Shown one piece after another: positions 51,494-60,363 of a stretch of 64,000 nt of DNA. The first letter of the stretch is position 1; each line of letters opens with the position of its first letter. A program made the translations under genes and the position numbers. Below the pieces are notes generated by a model. The model saw only the letters and a program-made list of their open reading frames with translations, did not search any database and was not told where the DNA came from. Source of the stretch: Nocardia uniformis NBRC 13702 (GTDB taxonomy: Bacteria; Actinomycetota; Actinomycetes; Mycobacteriales; Mycobacteriaceae); the NCBI RefSeq assembly GCF_001613345.1, contig NZ_BDCE01000044.1, positions 33,750 through 97,749 of the forward strand, read 5' to 3'.

Positions 51494-51785
51494 ATGTCAT
51501 CGATCTCTCGGCGAACCAGCGCCGAAACGCGCTGTACTTCCGCTCGATCCAGGATTGCGCGCGTGTCGCCCAGGCGAATTCCAGCGCGAGCAGGCGCAGG
51601 CTCAACAGCACCGCGGGCACCCCGAATTCCGGAATCAGCAGCAATGGCACGCCGACGATGCCCAGGAGCGCACCGGCCAGAGCGACGGGTATCCGAACGA
51701 TCAGCGACCGTCGCCGATGCCGTTCACGGCGTGCGACGACCCGCTGCGCGGTTGCCTCGTTCGGTTCGGTGTCCAGCGGTGTCAT
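51426..51785 (-). CDS. TIGR02611-like PGPGW-type small membrane protein
   Basis: A 119-residue membrane protein with two hydrophobic hairpins. The first has a G-I-V-G-V-P-L-L-L-I-P-E-F-G-V-P segment, related to the PGPGW family. The second is near the C-terminus. Its role is unknown. ATG 51785 overlaps the upstream methyltransferase stop by ATGA and so fits the operon. Its last 68 bases overlap the 3' end of the BTAD gene on the other strand. Confidence 0.75.
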   Translation of the reverse strand: MTPLDTEPNEATAQRVVARRERHRRRSLIVRIPVALAGALLGIVGVPLLLIPEFGVPAVLLSLRLLALEFAWATRAQSWIERKYSAFRRWFAERSMTFKVGVTLAVLAVVVLAVLEFVR

Positions 51786-52615
51786 CGGCAAGTCCTTCCT
51801 GTGTAGATCCAGCCGCCGACCGGCAGGTGTACGGCACCGTCGGTTTCGAAGGGGCGCAATGCCTCGACGAGCGCCGTTCGCGCCCGCGCCAGTGCGCCCT
51901 CATCGATGTCGGTGAGGAAGGCGCGCAGCTGGGCTCGGAACAGAAAATCGGTGGCGTCCAAAGCATCTCGTCCCAGCGCGGTCCGGTAGGTGATGGGATA
52001 GGCGCGCACCGCGACGAAGCCCGCCGCATCGAGTACGTCCGAAACCTGCTCTGGGTCGGAGAAGGCCACGACGCCGGGTGCCCGCTCGGCCAGATCCGGG
52101 AGCGGGAGGTGTTCGGCCAGCGTGGCGAGGACGGGATTCGCGTCATGGTCCATATCCCGATGACACAGGAATGCCAGCCTGCCACCGGGTACGAGGGCCT
52201 TGCCGATATTGCCGAAGGCGGCGACCGGATCGTCGAAGAACATCACCCCCGCCCGGCTGATCGCCACCTCGAATCCTGATGAAGGAAACGGAAATACCTG
52301 CGCATCGCCCTGTTCGAAGGTGATACTGCCGATCTGCTCCTCGGCCGCTGTGCGTCGAGCACGGACCAGCATCGGCTCCGACAGGTCGATACCGACGGCG
52401 TGGCCGCGCTGGGCCAGCCGGGCCGCCAATCGCGTGGTCTGCCCCGTCCCGCAACCGATATCGAGTACCCGGTCCTCGGAACCGATCTCGGCCGCCTCGA
52501 AGAGGTGCGTATTGGACGGTTCCGCCATGGCGTCATAGCGTTCATGCCACTGTGCCCAGTGGATTCCGTCGTCGCCGTTCCAGACCCGATCCTGTTCGAC
52601 ATTGACCGTATTCAT
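51782..52615 (-). CDS. SAM-dependent methyltransferase
   Basis: A 277-residue class I methyltransferase of the UbiE/SmtA kind: V-L-D-I-G-C-G-T-G-Q-T-T (motif I), V-G-I-D-L-S-E-P, G-D-A-Q-V-F-P-F and L-V-P-G-G-R-L-A-F. The substrate is unknown. ATG 52615 begins just before the folded domain; in-frame starts further upstream (52645, 52687) lack an RBS too. It sits between an ArsR regulator and the TIGR02611 gene in a minus-strand operon. Confidence 0.82.
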   Translation of the reverse strand: MNTVNVEQDRVWNGDDGIHWAQWHERYDAMAEPSNTHLFEAAEIGSEDRVLDIGCGTGQTTRLAARLAQRGHAVGIDLSEPMLVRARRTAAEEQIGSITFEQGDAQVFPFPSSGFEVAISRAGVMFFDDPVAAFGNIGKALVPGGRLAFLCHRDMDHDANPVLATLAEHLPLPDLAERAPGVVAFSDPEQVSDVLDAAGFVAVRAYPITYRTALGRDALDATDFLFRAQLRAFLTDIDEGALARARTALVEALRPFETDGAVHLPVGGWIYTGRTCR

Positions 52616-52696
52616 GCCGTCGACGATCCACACCGGACCTGTCATATCGCGCACACGAACCTGTCGGCGCTCCCGCGCCGGGCGCACCGGGAAGTG

Positions 52697-53050
52697 TCAG
52701 CGGGTGGAATCGCCCTCGCCCACGCCGACCTGGGTGCCGACATCATCGGCGATCGCTGCGGCCAGCACCGCCGCCATCAGCCCCGGGAACCGTACATCGA
52801 GATCCTCGCGCCGCAGCATCACGAAGCACCGGGTGCCCTCCTGCCGAGTGCGGGTGATGCCCGCGTCGCGCAGCACCCGAAGGTGATGACTCAGTGTGGA
52901 TTTCGCCACCGGCGCCCGTAGCTCGCCCCATCCGCGCTCGCGACCATCGGCCAGTACGCGCACCAATCCCACGCGGATCGGGTCGCTGAGTGCCGCGGTC
53001 ACCTCGGTCAACACCATTTCGCCCGGTTTCGGGTGCCGCGCCTGCTTCAT
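52697..53050 (-). CDS. ArsR-family transcriptional regulator
   Basis: A 117-residue winged-helix repressor. Its HTH includes A-L-S-D-P-I-R-V-G-L-V-R-V-L, K-S-T-L-S-H-H-L-R-V-L-R-D-A-G and Q-E-G-T-R-C-F. I see no metal-binding Cys cluster, so a non-metal signal is likely. It is divergent from the SDR gene, with an inverted-repeat operator between them. ATG 53050 is preferred because TAGGATG precedes it; ATG 53059 is possible. Confidence 0.87.
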   Translation of the reverse strand: MKQARHPKPGEMVLTEVTAALSDPIRVGLVRVLADGRERGWGELRAPVAKSTLSHHLRVLRDAGITRTRQEGTRCFVMLRREDLDVRFPGLMAAVLAAAIADDVGTQVGVGEGDSTR

Positions 53051-53067
53051 AGTGACCATCCTAGTAT

Positions 53068-53092
53068 GTTCGATGTTCTACGAACGTCGAAC
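53068..53092. promoter_or_regulatory. ArsR operator between arsR-like and SDR genes
   Basis: GTTCGATGTTC, three bases, then GAACGTCGAAC form an 11-base inverted repeat with one mismatch. It lies 17 bases upstream of the ArsR start and 11 bases upstream of the SDR start, just ahead of the SDR's AAGGAG. A repressor there would control both genes. Confidence 0.7.
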
Positions 53093-53103
53093 AAGGAGTT
53101 GGT

Positions 53104-53868
53104 ATGGCTACACCGGTACGCGATCACTTCACCGGCAAGGTTGTCATCGTCACCGGCGCGGGTTCGGGTATCGGCCGCGCGACCGCGCACGCCTTCGCGC
53201 ACGCCGGAGCCCATGTCCTAGGAGTCGGACGCCGCCGCGACGCACTGAATGCCACGGCCGCAGCGCATCCCGCCATCGCCACCCACTCCGCCGATCTGCG
53301 TGACCCGCGTGTGCCGCAGGCCATCATCGACACCGCGACCGACCGTTGGGGCCGCGTCGACGTGTTGGTCAACAATGCCGGTGCAACCCGGGTGATGCCG
53401 CTGTCCGACACCACCGCCGAGGGCATCGCGGACCTGTTCGCCCTGAACGTGACCGCACCGAGCCTGCTCGCCCACGCCGCTCTACCCCACCTCCGCCACA
53501 CCACCGGCTCGATCATCAACATCTCCAGCACCTACGGCCACCGCCCCCTCCCCGGCGCCGCCCACTACGCCGCGTCCAAAGCCGCCCTCGAGCAGTTGAC
53601 CCGCAGCTGGGCCGTAGAACTCGCCGCCGACGGCATCCGAGTCAACGCGCTGGCTCCCGGCCCCACCGAAAGCGAAGCCCTGAGCGCCGCCGGACTTCCC
53701 ACCTCCATGGTCGACCAGATCAAAGAACAAGAGACCAACCGCATTCCGCTCGGTCGCCGCGGCGAGCCCGAAGAAATCGCCCCCTGGATCCTGCGCCTCG
53801 CCGATCCCGCCACCACCTGGCTCACCGGCCAAGTCCTCACGCTCGATGGCGGCCTCGAACTAACCTGA
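53104..53868 (+). CDS. Short-chain dehydrogenase/reductase
   Basis: A 254-residue classical SDR. The cofactor motif is T-G-A-G-S-G-I-G (18-25 or so), N-N-A-G follows at 90-93, the catalytic residues are S141/S142, Y155 and K159 (Y-A-A-S-K), and the end has G-Q-V-L-T-L-D-G-G. R-R near residue 43 favours NADPH. It likely reduces or oxidises a keto or hydroxy compound of unknown nature. AAGGAG lies seven bases upstream of ATG. It is controlled by the divergent ArsR regulator (inference). Confidence 0.9.
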   Translation: MATPVRDHFTGKVVIVTGAGSGIGRATAHAFAHAGAHVLGVGRRRDALNATAAAHPAIATHSADLRDPRVPQAIIDTATDRWGRVDVLVNNAGATRVMPLSDTTAEGIADLFALNVTAPSLLAHAALPHLRHTTGSIINISSTYGHRPLPGAAHYAASKAALEQLTRSWAVELAADGIRVNALAPGPTESEALSAAGLPTSMVDQIKEQETNRIPLGRRGEPEEIAPWILRLADPATTWLTGQVLTLDGGLELT

Positions 53869-54323
53869 TCGCCCCAGAGGAAGGACTGAGCGAGCGTCTC
53901 GTAACAAGTGTGCCAGGCGGGGATCGTTGAGCGTCCAGGCGTGCTCGGCCCCGGAACTCCGCGAACAAACCGGACAGGATGCCGAGGTGCGTGAGTATGT
54001 TGCTGGTTCGACCTTGCCAGCGACCTCGCTGCCCGGGCTGACGCAGTTCAACGCCACAACCCGTCCTTCGACGCTCCATGAGCGGGTGGCCGGAAGTACC
54101 GCACGTCTCGTGGCCTATCGGCCGACGGGCCTACCGGCCTGACCGACCGGGGAGTTGCGCTGCGCTCTAAAGCATGCCCGAATGACGGGGGAGCTGCGCT
54201 GCGCTGCGGGCCTCTGGTCAGGCGTTCAGGTGCTCAGGTGCTTCGGCGTCCACCCCTACAGGCGGCCAGGGCGCTGGCGGGCTGATCTGGTAGGCCGTGC
54301 ACCCCATCGTCGATATCGCGCAA
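53869..54323. other. Intergenic region with repeat remnants
   Basis: About 455 bases without a supported gene. AAAGCATGCCCGAATGACG (54169-54187) matches the arm of the REP-like element at 17 of 19 positions. It is flanked by near-identical copies of GGGGAGTTGCGCTGCGCT (54149-54166 and 54188-54205). Short open frames here look like shadows. Confidence 0.6.
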
Positions 54324-56030
54324 CTACCCGTTGATATGGCGTTGGGCACCAAGGACTTCCAGTGCCGCGGTACGCGCCGCATCGGGATCCGACGTGGACA
54401 GGACGGCTGCGGCGGCGCGGCGGCAGTCGTCGCGGGTGACCGTGGCGAGGGTTGCGCCCACGGTGGCTACCGCCGGTGCGGCGGCGGATAGGGACGTGAT
54501 GCCGAATCCGGTGAGTACGCAAGCCAATAGCGGGTCGGCGGCGGCCTCGCCGCAGACGCCTACCGGTTTGTCGAGTGCGCGTCCGGCTGCGGCCACCCGG
54601 GCGACCAGGTGCAGTACCGCGGGCTGCCATGGGTCTGTGAGCGCGGCCAGGTCGGGCGACATGCGGTCGGCGGCCATGGTGTATTGCGCCAGGTCATTGG
54701 TGCCGAGGGAGACGAAGTCGACGTGGTCGAGGATGGATTCGGCGAGTAGGGCGGCGGCGGGGACTTCGATCATCGCGCCGGGGATCAGGCCGCGCAGGCG
54801 GCAGGCGGCGGCGAATGATTTCGCCTCCGCCGCAGTGGAAATCATGGGTGCCATGACCCATGGTGGGGTGTCGCGGCCGGAGGCGGCGGAGACGATGGCG
54901 TCGAGTTGGCGATCGAGGATTCCGCTGTCGCGGGCGGCGATGCGGATACCGCGGACACCGAGGGCGGGGTTGGCCTCTTCGGGGTGGGCGGCGAAGCGCA
55001 GCGGTTTGTCGGAACCGGCATCGAGGGTGCGGATCACGACCTTCGTACTCGGGTAGGCGTCGAGGGCCTCGCGGTAGATGGCCGCCTGTTCGTCGATGCT
55101 CGGCTCGGATTCGCGGTCCAGGAAACACAATTCGGTGCGGAACAAGCCAATGCCCGCGGCGGGGGTGTGGCGCGCCGCGCGGGCGCTCGCGCCATCCTGC
55201 ACATTGGCCAGCAGTTCGACGCGATGCCCGTCGGCGGTGGCCCCGGGGCCGGACCAGGCGGCGGCGCGCGCGGCGGCGGCACGATGTCCGGCGGCCGCAC
55301 CCGCGGCGACCTCGGGGTCCGGGTCGACCACGATACGGCCCGACGCACCGTCGAGGAGGACATCGACCCCGGCGGGCACATCGTCGAGTCCGGTGACCGC
55401 GACAACGCAGGGAATGCCCAGCTGCCGGGCGATAATAGCGGTGTGACTGGTCGGCCCGCCCAGTGAAGTGGCCAGTCCGACAATGAGATTCGGATCGAGC
55501 CCGGCGGTATCGGCGGGGGCGAGGTCGGTGGCGAGCAGAATCGACGGCCGGTCGGGCAGTGCGATGCCGGGTTCGGGCGCCCCGGCCAATTCGGCCACCA
55601 CCCGATCGCGGATATCGCGCAGATCCGTCACGCGTTCGGCCATCATGCCGCCGAGCCGGGTGAATACCACGGCGAACTCATCGAAGGCCGTGTCGGCCGC
55701 CGTGGCGGCGGGGGTTCCGGTCGCGATGAGTCGCTCCGCCGACTCGAGCCAGCCGCGGTCGACGGCCATGGCCGCAGTAGCCGCCAGCACCTCCGACGCC
55801 GCACCGGTGGCCGTGGCCGCGCGTTCTCGCAAGCGCTGAGCCACCACCTCGGCGGCCCGGCGAAGAGTATCGGCCTCCGATGCCCGATCGGACTCCGGAA
55901 TGACCGTCGATGGGGTGGCGATCCGAACGCGCGGCACCGGCCGAATCGTCACCGCCGCGACCACCCCGGCCACCGCCGGTATACCGGTGAGCACTACGGA
56001 TCCGGCATTCTCCTGCAGTGATAGGGACAC
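54324..56030 (-). CDS. ptsI: PTS phosphoenolpyruvate-protein phosphotransferase (Enzyme I)
   Basis: A 568-residue Enzyme I. The phosphohistidine is H196 in G-G-P-T-S-H-T-A-I-I-A-R. Later motifs are L-F-R-T-E-L-C-F-L (PEP binding), L-D-A-G-S-D-K-P, S-L-G-T-N-D-L-A-Q-Y and G-V-C-G-E-A-A (active-site Cys). It transfers phosphate from PEP to HPr. The gene is divergent from the fru operon that encodes HPr and the fructose Enzyme II, so the window carries a complete sugar PTS. Confidence 0.96.
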   Translation of the reverse strand: MSLSLQENAGSVVLTGIPAVAGVVAAVTIRPVPRVRIATPSTVIPESDRASEADTLRRAAEVVAQRLRERAATATGAASEVLAATAAMAVDRGWLESAERLIATGTPAATAADTAFDEFAVVFTRLGGMMAERVTDLRDIRDRVVAELAGAPEPGIALPDRPSILLATDLAPADTAGLDPNLIVGLATSLGGPTSHTAIIARQLGIPCVVAVTGLDDVPAGVDVLLDGASGRIVVDPDPEVAAGAAAGHRAAAARAAAWSGPGATADGHRVELLANVQDGASARAARHTPAAGIGLFRTELCFLDRESEPSIDEQAAIYREALDAYPSTKVVIRTLDAGSDKPLRFAAHPEEANPALGVRGIRIAARDSGILDRQLDAIVSAASGRDTPPWVMAPMISTAAEAKSFAAACRLRGLIPGAMIEVPAAALLAESILDHVDFVSLGTNDLAQYTMAADRMSPDLAALTDPWQPAVLHLVARVAAAGRALDKPVGVCGEAAADPLLACVLTGFGITSLSAAAPAVATVGATLATVTRDDCRRAAAAVLSTSDPDAARTAALEVLGAQRHING

Positions 56031-56113
56031 GGGACTTCTCCTTCACGCCGTCTTCGTGCGAAACGCGATCGGCCGCCCGACCGGTGCGCTGTTATCCAGG
56101 CTACGACATATCC

Positions 56114-56158
56114 TTGACAAAACAACACATACAGGCATAAAACAACATAAAGCAACAT
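56114..56158 (+). promoter_or_regulatory. fru promoter and DeoR-type direct repeats
   Basis: TTGACA (56114-56119) is followed by 17 bases and ATAAAA (56137-56142). Three direct repeats related to AAACAACAT lie at 56120-56130, 56139-56148 and 56149-56158, between and downstream of the -35 and -10. DeoR-family repressors use such repeats; here autoregulation by FruR is likely. Confidence 0.55.
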
Positions 56159-56175
56159 CGATTCTGGAGGTTGGA

Positions 56176-56943
56176 ATGTACGCCGAGGAGCGGCAGCGGG
56201 CCATCGCCGCACTGGTCGGGCAACGCGGTCGCGTCTCGGTCGCCGACCTGTCCGAGCAATACGGCGTCACCACCGAGACCGTGCGACGTGACCTCGCGGT
56301 ACTCGACCGCATGGGGCTCGTCCGCCGGGTCCACGGCGGTGCGGTACCGGCCGCGGCGCTCACCGCCATCGAGTTGGGCACCGGCGAGCGCGAACACAGC
56401 CGCGCGGCCGAGAAGGACCGAATCGCGAAGGCGGCCTTGGAATTCCTGCCCCGCGCCGGTGGCAGCGTGCTGTTCGACGCGGGTACCACCACCGCACGGC
56501 TCGCCGCGCATCTACCCGCTGACCAGGATCTCGTCGCGGTGACCAATTCGGTGCCGATCGCGGCCCGCCTATCCGGCTATGCCGCGGTGCGGTTGCAATT
56601 GCTCGGCGGCCGGGTACGCGGTATCACCCAGGCAGCGGTCGGTCCGGAAACTCTGCGCATGCTCGGCGAACTGCGGGTCGACGTGGCCTTTATCGGTACC
56701 AACGCGCTCACCGTCGGGCACGGACTGTCCACACCGGATCCCGATGAGGCCGCGGTCAAACGCGCCATGGTCGCCGCCGCCCACCATGTCGTGGTCGTCG
56801 CCGACTCCACCAAGGTCGGCCGCGAGGATTTCGTGCGCTTCGCCTCGGTCAACGACTTCGATGTGCTGATCACCGATACGGAAGTGCCGCCGTCGGTGCG
56901 AAATGAACTATCCGAGTACGGCATCGAGGTGGTGACGACGTGA
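56176..56943 (+). CDS. fruR: DeoR-family regulator of the fructose operon
   Basis: A 255-residue DeoR-type repressor. The N-terminal HTH (E-E-R-Q-R-A-I, V-S-V-A-D-L-S, T-E-T-V-R-R-D-L) is followed by the effector domain with F-D-A-G-T-T-T, V-T-N-S and I-G-T-N-A-L. It most likely responds to fructose-1-phosphate. ATG 56176 has GGAGG ahead. The gene overlaps fruK by GTGA, so the operon is fruR-fruK-fruA-ptsH. Confidence 0.9.
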   Translation: MYAEERQRAIAALVGQRGRVSVADLSEQYGVTTETVRRDLAVLDRMGLVRRVHGGAVPAAALTAIELGTGEREHSRAAEKDRIAKAALEFLPRAGGSVLFDAGTTTARLAAHLPADQDLVAVTNSVPIAARLSGYAAVRLQLLGGRVRGITQAAVGPETLRMLGELRVDVAFIGTNALTVGHGLSTPDPDEAAVKRAMVAAAHHVVVVADSTKVGREDFVRFASVNDFDVLITDTEVPPSVRNELSEYGIEVVTT

Positions 56944-57890
56944 TCGTAACTCTCACGGCCAATCCGAGCGTGGACCGCACCGTCACCCTCGCCGAACCAT
57001 TGCGACGCGGGGGAGTGCAGCGCGCACTGGCCGCTACCACGCAGGCCGGTGGCAAGGGCGTCAATGTATCCCGCGTAGTTGCCGCGGCGGGTGTCGCGAC
57101 GGTGGCGATACTGCCCGGCAGCGCGGGCGATCCGGTGTCGCGCGCATTGTCGGAGGCGGGGATCGACCATCGCATAGCGCCGGGTGGCGGTCCCATCCGG
57201 ACCAACTACGCCATTACCGAAATCGACGGCACCACCACCAAGGTCAACGAACCGGGCGCACCCCTCGATGCCGAACGGCTGTGGGCACTGACCGAACTGC
57301 TCACCGAATTGTCCACCACCGCGACGTGGCTCGTACTGTCCGGCTCGCTGCCACCCGGTGTGCCCGCCGACTGGTATGTCGAACTGCTCCGGCGCCTGCG
57401 CGGCCCCCGGATCGCGGTCGATACCTCGGACGCGCCGCTCGCGGCCCTTGCCCGACAGGTGGATTCGGCCGCACCGGCGCTCATCAAACCGAACAGCGAC
57501 GAACTGGCCCAGCTCACCGGAGCCGACGTCGAACGGCTGCACGATCCGGTCGAGGCGGTCCGCGCCGCCGGGCAGCTTGTCGACCGCGGCGTCGGCGCCG
57601 TCCTCGCGACCCTCGGTGCGGCGGGCGCGGTACTGGTCACCGCGGAGGGGGCGTGGCACGCGACCGCGCCGGATATCACCCCGTGCAGCACCGTCGGCGC
57701 GGGCGATTCCGCGCTCGCCGGTTACCTACTCGCCGATCTCGACGGCGACGCTCCGGCCGATCGCCTGCGCCGTGCCGTCGCCTACGGCACCGCCGCCGTC
57801 ACCCTGCCCGGCACCGGCCTGCCCGGTCCCGGACATATCGATCTCGATGCCGTGTCCGTCACGGCCCTGAACTCCCTGCCCCGCCGCTGA
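56940..57890 (+). CDS. fruK: 1-phosphofructokinase
   Basis: A 316-residue PfkB-family sugar kinase with L-T-A-N-P-S-V-D-R-T at the start, A-G-G-K-G-V-N-V-S and the anion-hole motif V-G-A-G-D-S-A-L-A-G. It phosphorylates fructose-1-phosphate, the PTS product, to fructose-1,6-bisphosphate. GTG 56940 overlaps fruR; 11 bases separate its stop from fruA. Confidence 0.94.
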   Translation: MIVTLTANPSVDRTVTLAEPLRRGGVQRALAATTQAGGKGVNVSRVVAAAGVATVAILPGSAGDPVSRALSEAGIDHRIAPGGGPIRTNYAITEIDGTTTKVNEPGAPLDAERLWALTELLTELSTTATWLVLSGSLPPGVPADWYVELLRRLRGPRIAVDTSDAPLAALARQVDSAAPALIKPNSDELAQLTGADVERLHDPVEAVRAAGQLVDRGVGAVLATLGAAGAVLVTAEGAWHATAPDITPCSTVGAGDSALAGYLLADLDGDAPADRLRRAVAYGTAAVTLPGTGLPGPGHIDLDAVSVTALNSLPRR

Positions 57891-57901
57891 AGGACACCGC
57901 G

Positions 57902-59974
57902 ATGGCCGCTCCGATCATCACCGCCGAACTGATCACCCTCGATGCCGATCTCGGCACCACCAAGCGGGATGTGATCGCCGCCCTGGCCGAGCGCCTGGCC
58001 GCCGCGGGCCGCGCGGGCGACGCCGTCGCCCTGCGTGATGCGGCGCTCGCCCGCGAAAGCCAGTCCGCCACCGGGCTTCCGGGTGGGATCGCCATTCCGC
58101 ACTGCAAGTCGGCGGCGGTCACCAGCGCCTCGCTCGGCTTCGCGAGGCTGAACCCCAAGGTCGATTTCGGCGCTCCGGACGGGCCCGCCGACCTGGTCTT
58201 CCTCATCGCCGCACCGGAGGGCGGCGGGGCCGAGCACATGAAGGTGCTGTCGACGCTCGCGCGGTCGCTGGTGCGGCCGGAATTCGTCGCGGCGCTGCGC
58301 GGGGCCGCCACGACCGAGGAGGTTCTGGCGCTCATCGACGGCGTGCTGACCCCGCAGAGCACTGAATCGCCGCGGCCCGATCCGAGTATCAGCGCGGCTT
58401 CCCCCGCCGCCGGATCTACTGGACCGCAACCCGATTCCGGGCCGACGCGATCTCCCGGAACCGCCGCGCCATCGGCCGAAACCAAGGATCGGCCGCAGCC
58501 CCGCGGCATTGTGGCCGTCACGGCCTGCCCGACCGGAATCGCGCACACCTACATGGCGGCGGACTCCCTCGTCGCGGCCGGGGAACGCGCCGGAATCACC
58601 GTGCATGTCGAAACCCAGGGCTCATCCGGCAGCACCGCGCTGGATCCCGAAATCATCGCCACCGCGAGCGCGGTCGTCTTCGCCACCGATGTCGGGGTGC
58701 GAGGCCGCGAGCGCTTCGCCGGAAAACCGGTGGTCGAATCCGGTGTCAAACGCGCGATCAATGAACCGGATGTCATGATCGGCGAGGCCCTGCGCGCCGC
58801 CGCCGACCCCGCCGCATCCCGTGTCTCCGGTTCACCCGGCGAGACATCCTCCGCCGCATCATCATCCGGTTCGCTCGGCTGGGGCACCAGACTGCGCCAG
58901 ATCCTGCTCACCGGCGTGAGCTACATGATCCCGTTCGTCGCGGCGGGTGGCCTGCTCATCGCGCTCGGCTTCCTCTTCGGCGGCTACGAGATCGCCGACA
59001 ATGCCAAGACGATCGTGCTGGACAATTCGCTCACCGCACTGCCCGACGGCGGTCTTTCGACCTATATCGGCGCTGTGCTATTCCAGCTGGGGTCACTGGC
59101 GTTCAGCTTCCTCGTCCCCGCGCTCGCCGGGTACATCGCCTACGCCATTGCCGACCGGCCCGGTCTCGCACCGGGATTCACCGCCGGAGCCGTGGCCGTC
59201 TTCGTGGGCGCGGGCTTCCTCGGCGGCCTCGTCGGCGGCCTGATCGCCGGATTCGCGGCCCTGTGGATCTCGAAACTCGCTGTCCCGCAGTGGGCGCGCG
59301 GCCTCATGCCGGTGGTGGTCATCCCACTGTTCGCCTCGCTCACGGTGGGCATGCTCATGTTCATTGTCCTGGGCAAACCACTCGCGGCCGTCACCAATGG
59401 GCTCACCGACTGGCTCAATGGTCTGTCCGGCACCTCGGTGATCGTCCTCGGCGTCATCCTGGGCCTGATGATGTGCTTCGATCTCGGTGGCCCGGTCAAC
59501 AAGGCGGCCTATTCTTTTGCCGCCGCCGGTCTCAGTGTCAATGATCCGGCGTCGCTGCGCATTATGGCCGCGGTCATGGCCGCCGGTATGGTGCCGCCGC
59601 TGGCCATGGCCCTCGCCACCGTTCTTCGCCCGCGCCTGTTCACCATGGCCGAGCGTGAGAACGGCAAGGCCGCATGGCTACTCGGCGCATCCTTCATCTC
59701 CGAAGGTGCGATTCCCTTCGCCGCCGCCGACCCGCTGCGCGTCATCCCCGCCATGATGGCGGGCGGCGCGGTCACCGGCGCCCTCGTCATGGCCGGTGGC
59801 ACCACCCTCAGCGCACCGCACGGTGGCATCTTCGTCTTCTTCGCCATCGGCCATATCGGCTGGTTCCTTCTCGCCCTGCTCGCGGGCACCCTCACCGCGG
59901 CGGCATGCGTCACGGCGGCGAAGACAATCGGTCGTACCGCCGCCCCCACTCCCGCCGTCCCCGTCACCGTATAA
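57902..59974 (+). CDS. fruA: PTS fructose Enzyme II (IIA-IIB-IIC fusion)
   Basis: A 690-residue fusion permease. The IIA domain (1-150) has the phosphohistidine H67 in G-I-A-I-P-H-C-K. The IIB domain (about 200-300) has C209 in A-C-P-T-G-I-A-H-T-Y. The IIC domain (about 320-680) is a multispan membrane protein with the G-G-P-V-N-K-A-A and E-G-A-I-P-F motifs. It phosphorylates fructose at C1 during import. ATG 57902 follows AAGGA. The Ser/Pro/Ala linker between IIA and IIB is longer than the domains need. The earlier in-frame extension into fruK was rejected. Confidence 0.95.
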   Translation: MAAPIITAELITLDADLGTTKRDVIAALAERLAAAGRAGDAVALRDAALARESQSATGLPGGIAIPHCKSAAVTSASLGFARLNPKVDFGAPDGPADLVFLIAAPEGGGAEHMKVLSTLARSLVRPEFVAALRGAATTEEVLALIDGVLTPQSTESPRPDPSISAASPAAGSTGPQPDSGPTRSPGTAAPSAETKDRPQPRGIVAVTACPTGIAHTYMAADSLVAAGERAGITVHVETQGSSGSTALDPEIIATASAVVFATDVGVRGRERFAGKPVVESGVKRAINEPDVMIGEALRAAADPAASRVSGSPGETSSAASSSGSLGWGTRLRQILLTGVSYMIPFVAAGGLLIALGFLFGGYEIADNAKTIVLDNSLTALPDGGLSTYIGAVLFQLGSLAFSFLVPALAGYIAYAIADRPGLAPGFTAGAVAVFVGAGFLGGLVGGLIAGFAALWISKLAVPQWARGLMPVVVIPLFASLTVGMLMFIVLGKPLAAVTNGLTDWLNGLSGTSVIVLGVILGLMMCFDLGGPVNKAAYSFAAAGLSVNDPASLRIMAAVMAAGMVPPLAMALATVLRPRLFTMAERENGKAAWLLGASFISEGAIPFAAADPLRVIPAMMAGGAVTGALVMAGGTTLSAPHGGIFVFFAIGHIGWFLLALLAGTLTAAACVTAAKTIGRTAAPTPAVPVTV

Positions 59975-60000
59975 ACCTCTCGCGAACAAGGAGATTCACC

Positions 60001-60258
60001 ATGCCTCAGGTCACCGTCATCGTCGGCTCCGCCGAAGGTCTGCATGCCCGCCCCGCCGCCATCATCGTGGAGGCCGTGCAGGCCGCCGGTTTCCCCGTCA
60101 CCATCGCGGTATCTGGCGGTGTCCCCGTCAACGCAGGGTCGGCCCTCATGCTCATGACCCTCGGAGCCGCCAAGGGCACCGAGGTCATTGTCAGCTGCGA
60201 CGACCAACCCACCCTCGACAAGATCGCGGAACTCGTCGCCAACGACCTCGACGCCTGA
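60001..60258 (+). CDS. ptsH: PTS phosphocarrier protein HPr
   Basis: An 85-residue HPr. H15 in G-L-H-A-R-P-A accepts phosphate from Enzyme I. Ser47 lies at the position of the regulatory Ser of low-GC HPr, in N-A-G-S-A-L-M-L-M. RBS AAGGAG precedes ATG 60001. It is the last gene of the fru operon, 26 bases after fruA. Confidence 0.95.
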   Translation: MPQVTVIVGSAEGLHARPAAIIVEAVQAAGFPVTIAVSGGVPVNAGSALMLMTLGAAKGTEVIVSCDDQPTLDKIAELVANDLDA

Positions 60259-60363
60259 CACCCGGTCTTTCCCGCGTGCCCATGGCCAGCCCGTACCGGT
60301 CGGCACGGTCATCGAAATCGCGAACTATTGGGACTGAGACGGCGGGCGGCGCATACTGCAACG

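Noticed and set aside
53869..54323. Transposase fragment in the spacer before ptsI
   Set aside because: Short frames on both strands gave no recognisable transposase motif; only the REP-like remnant and short direct repeats can be supported.
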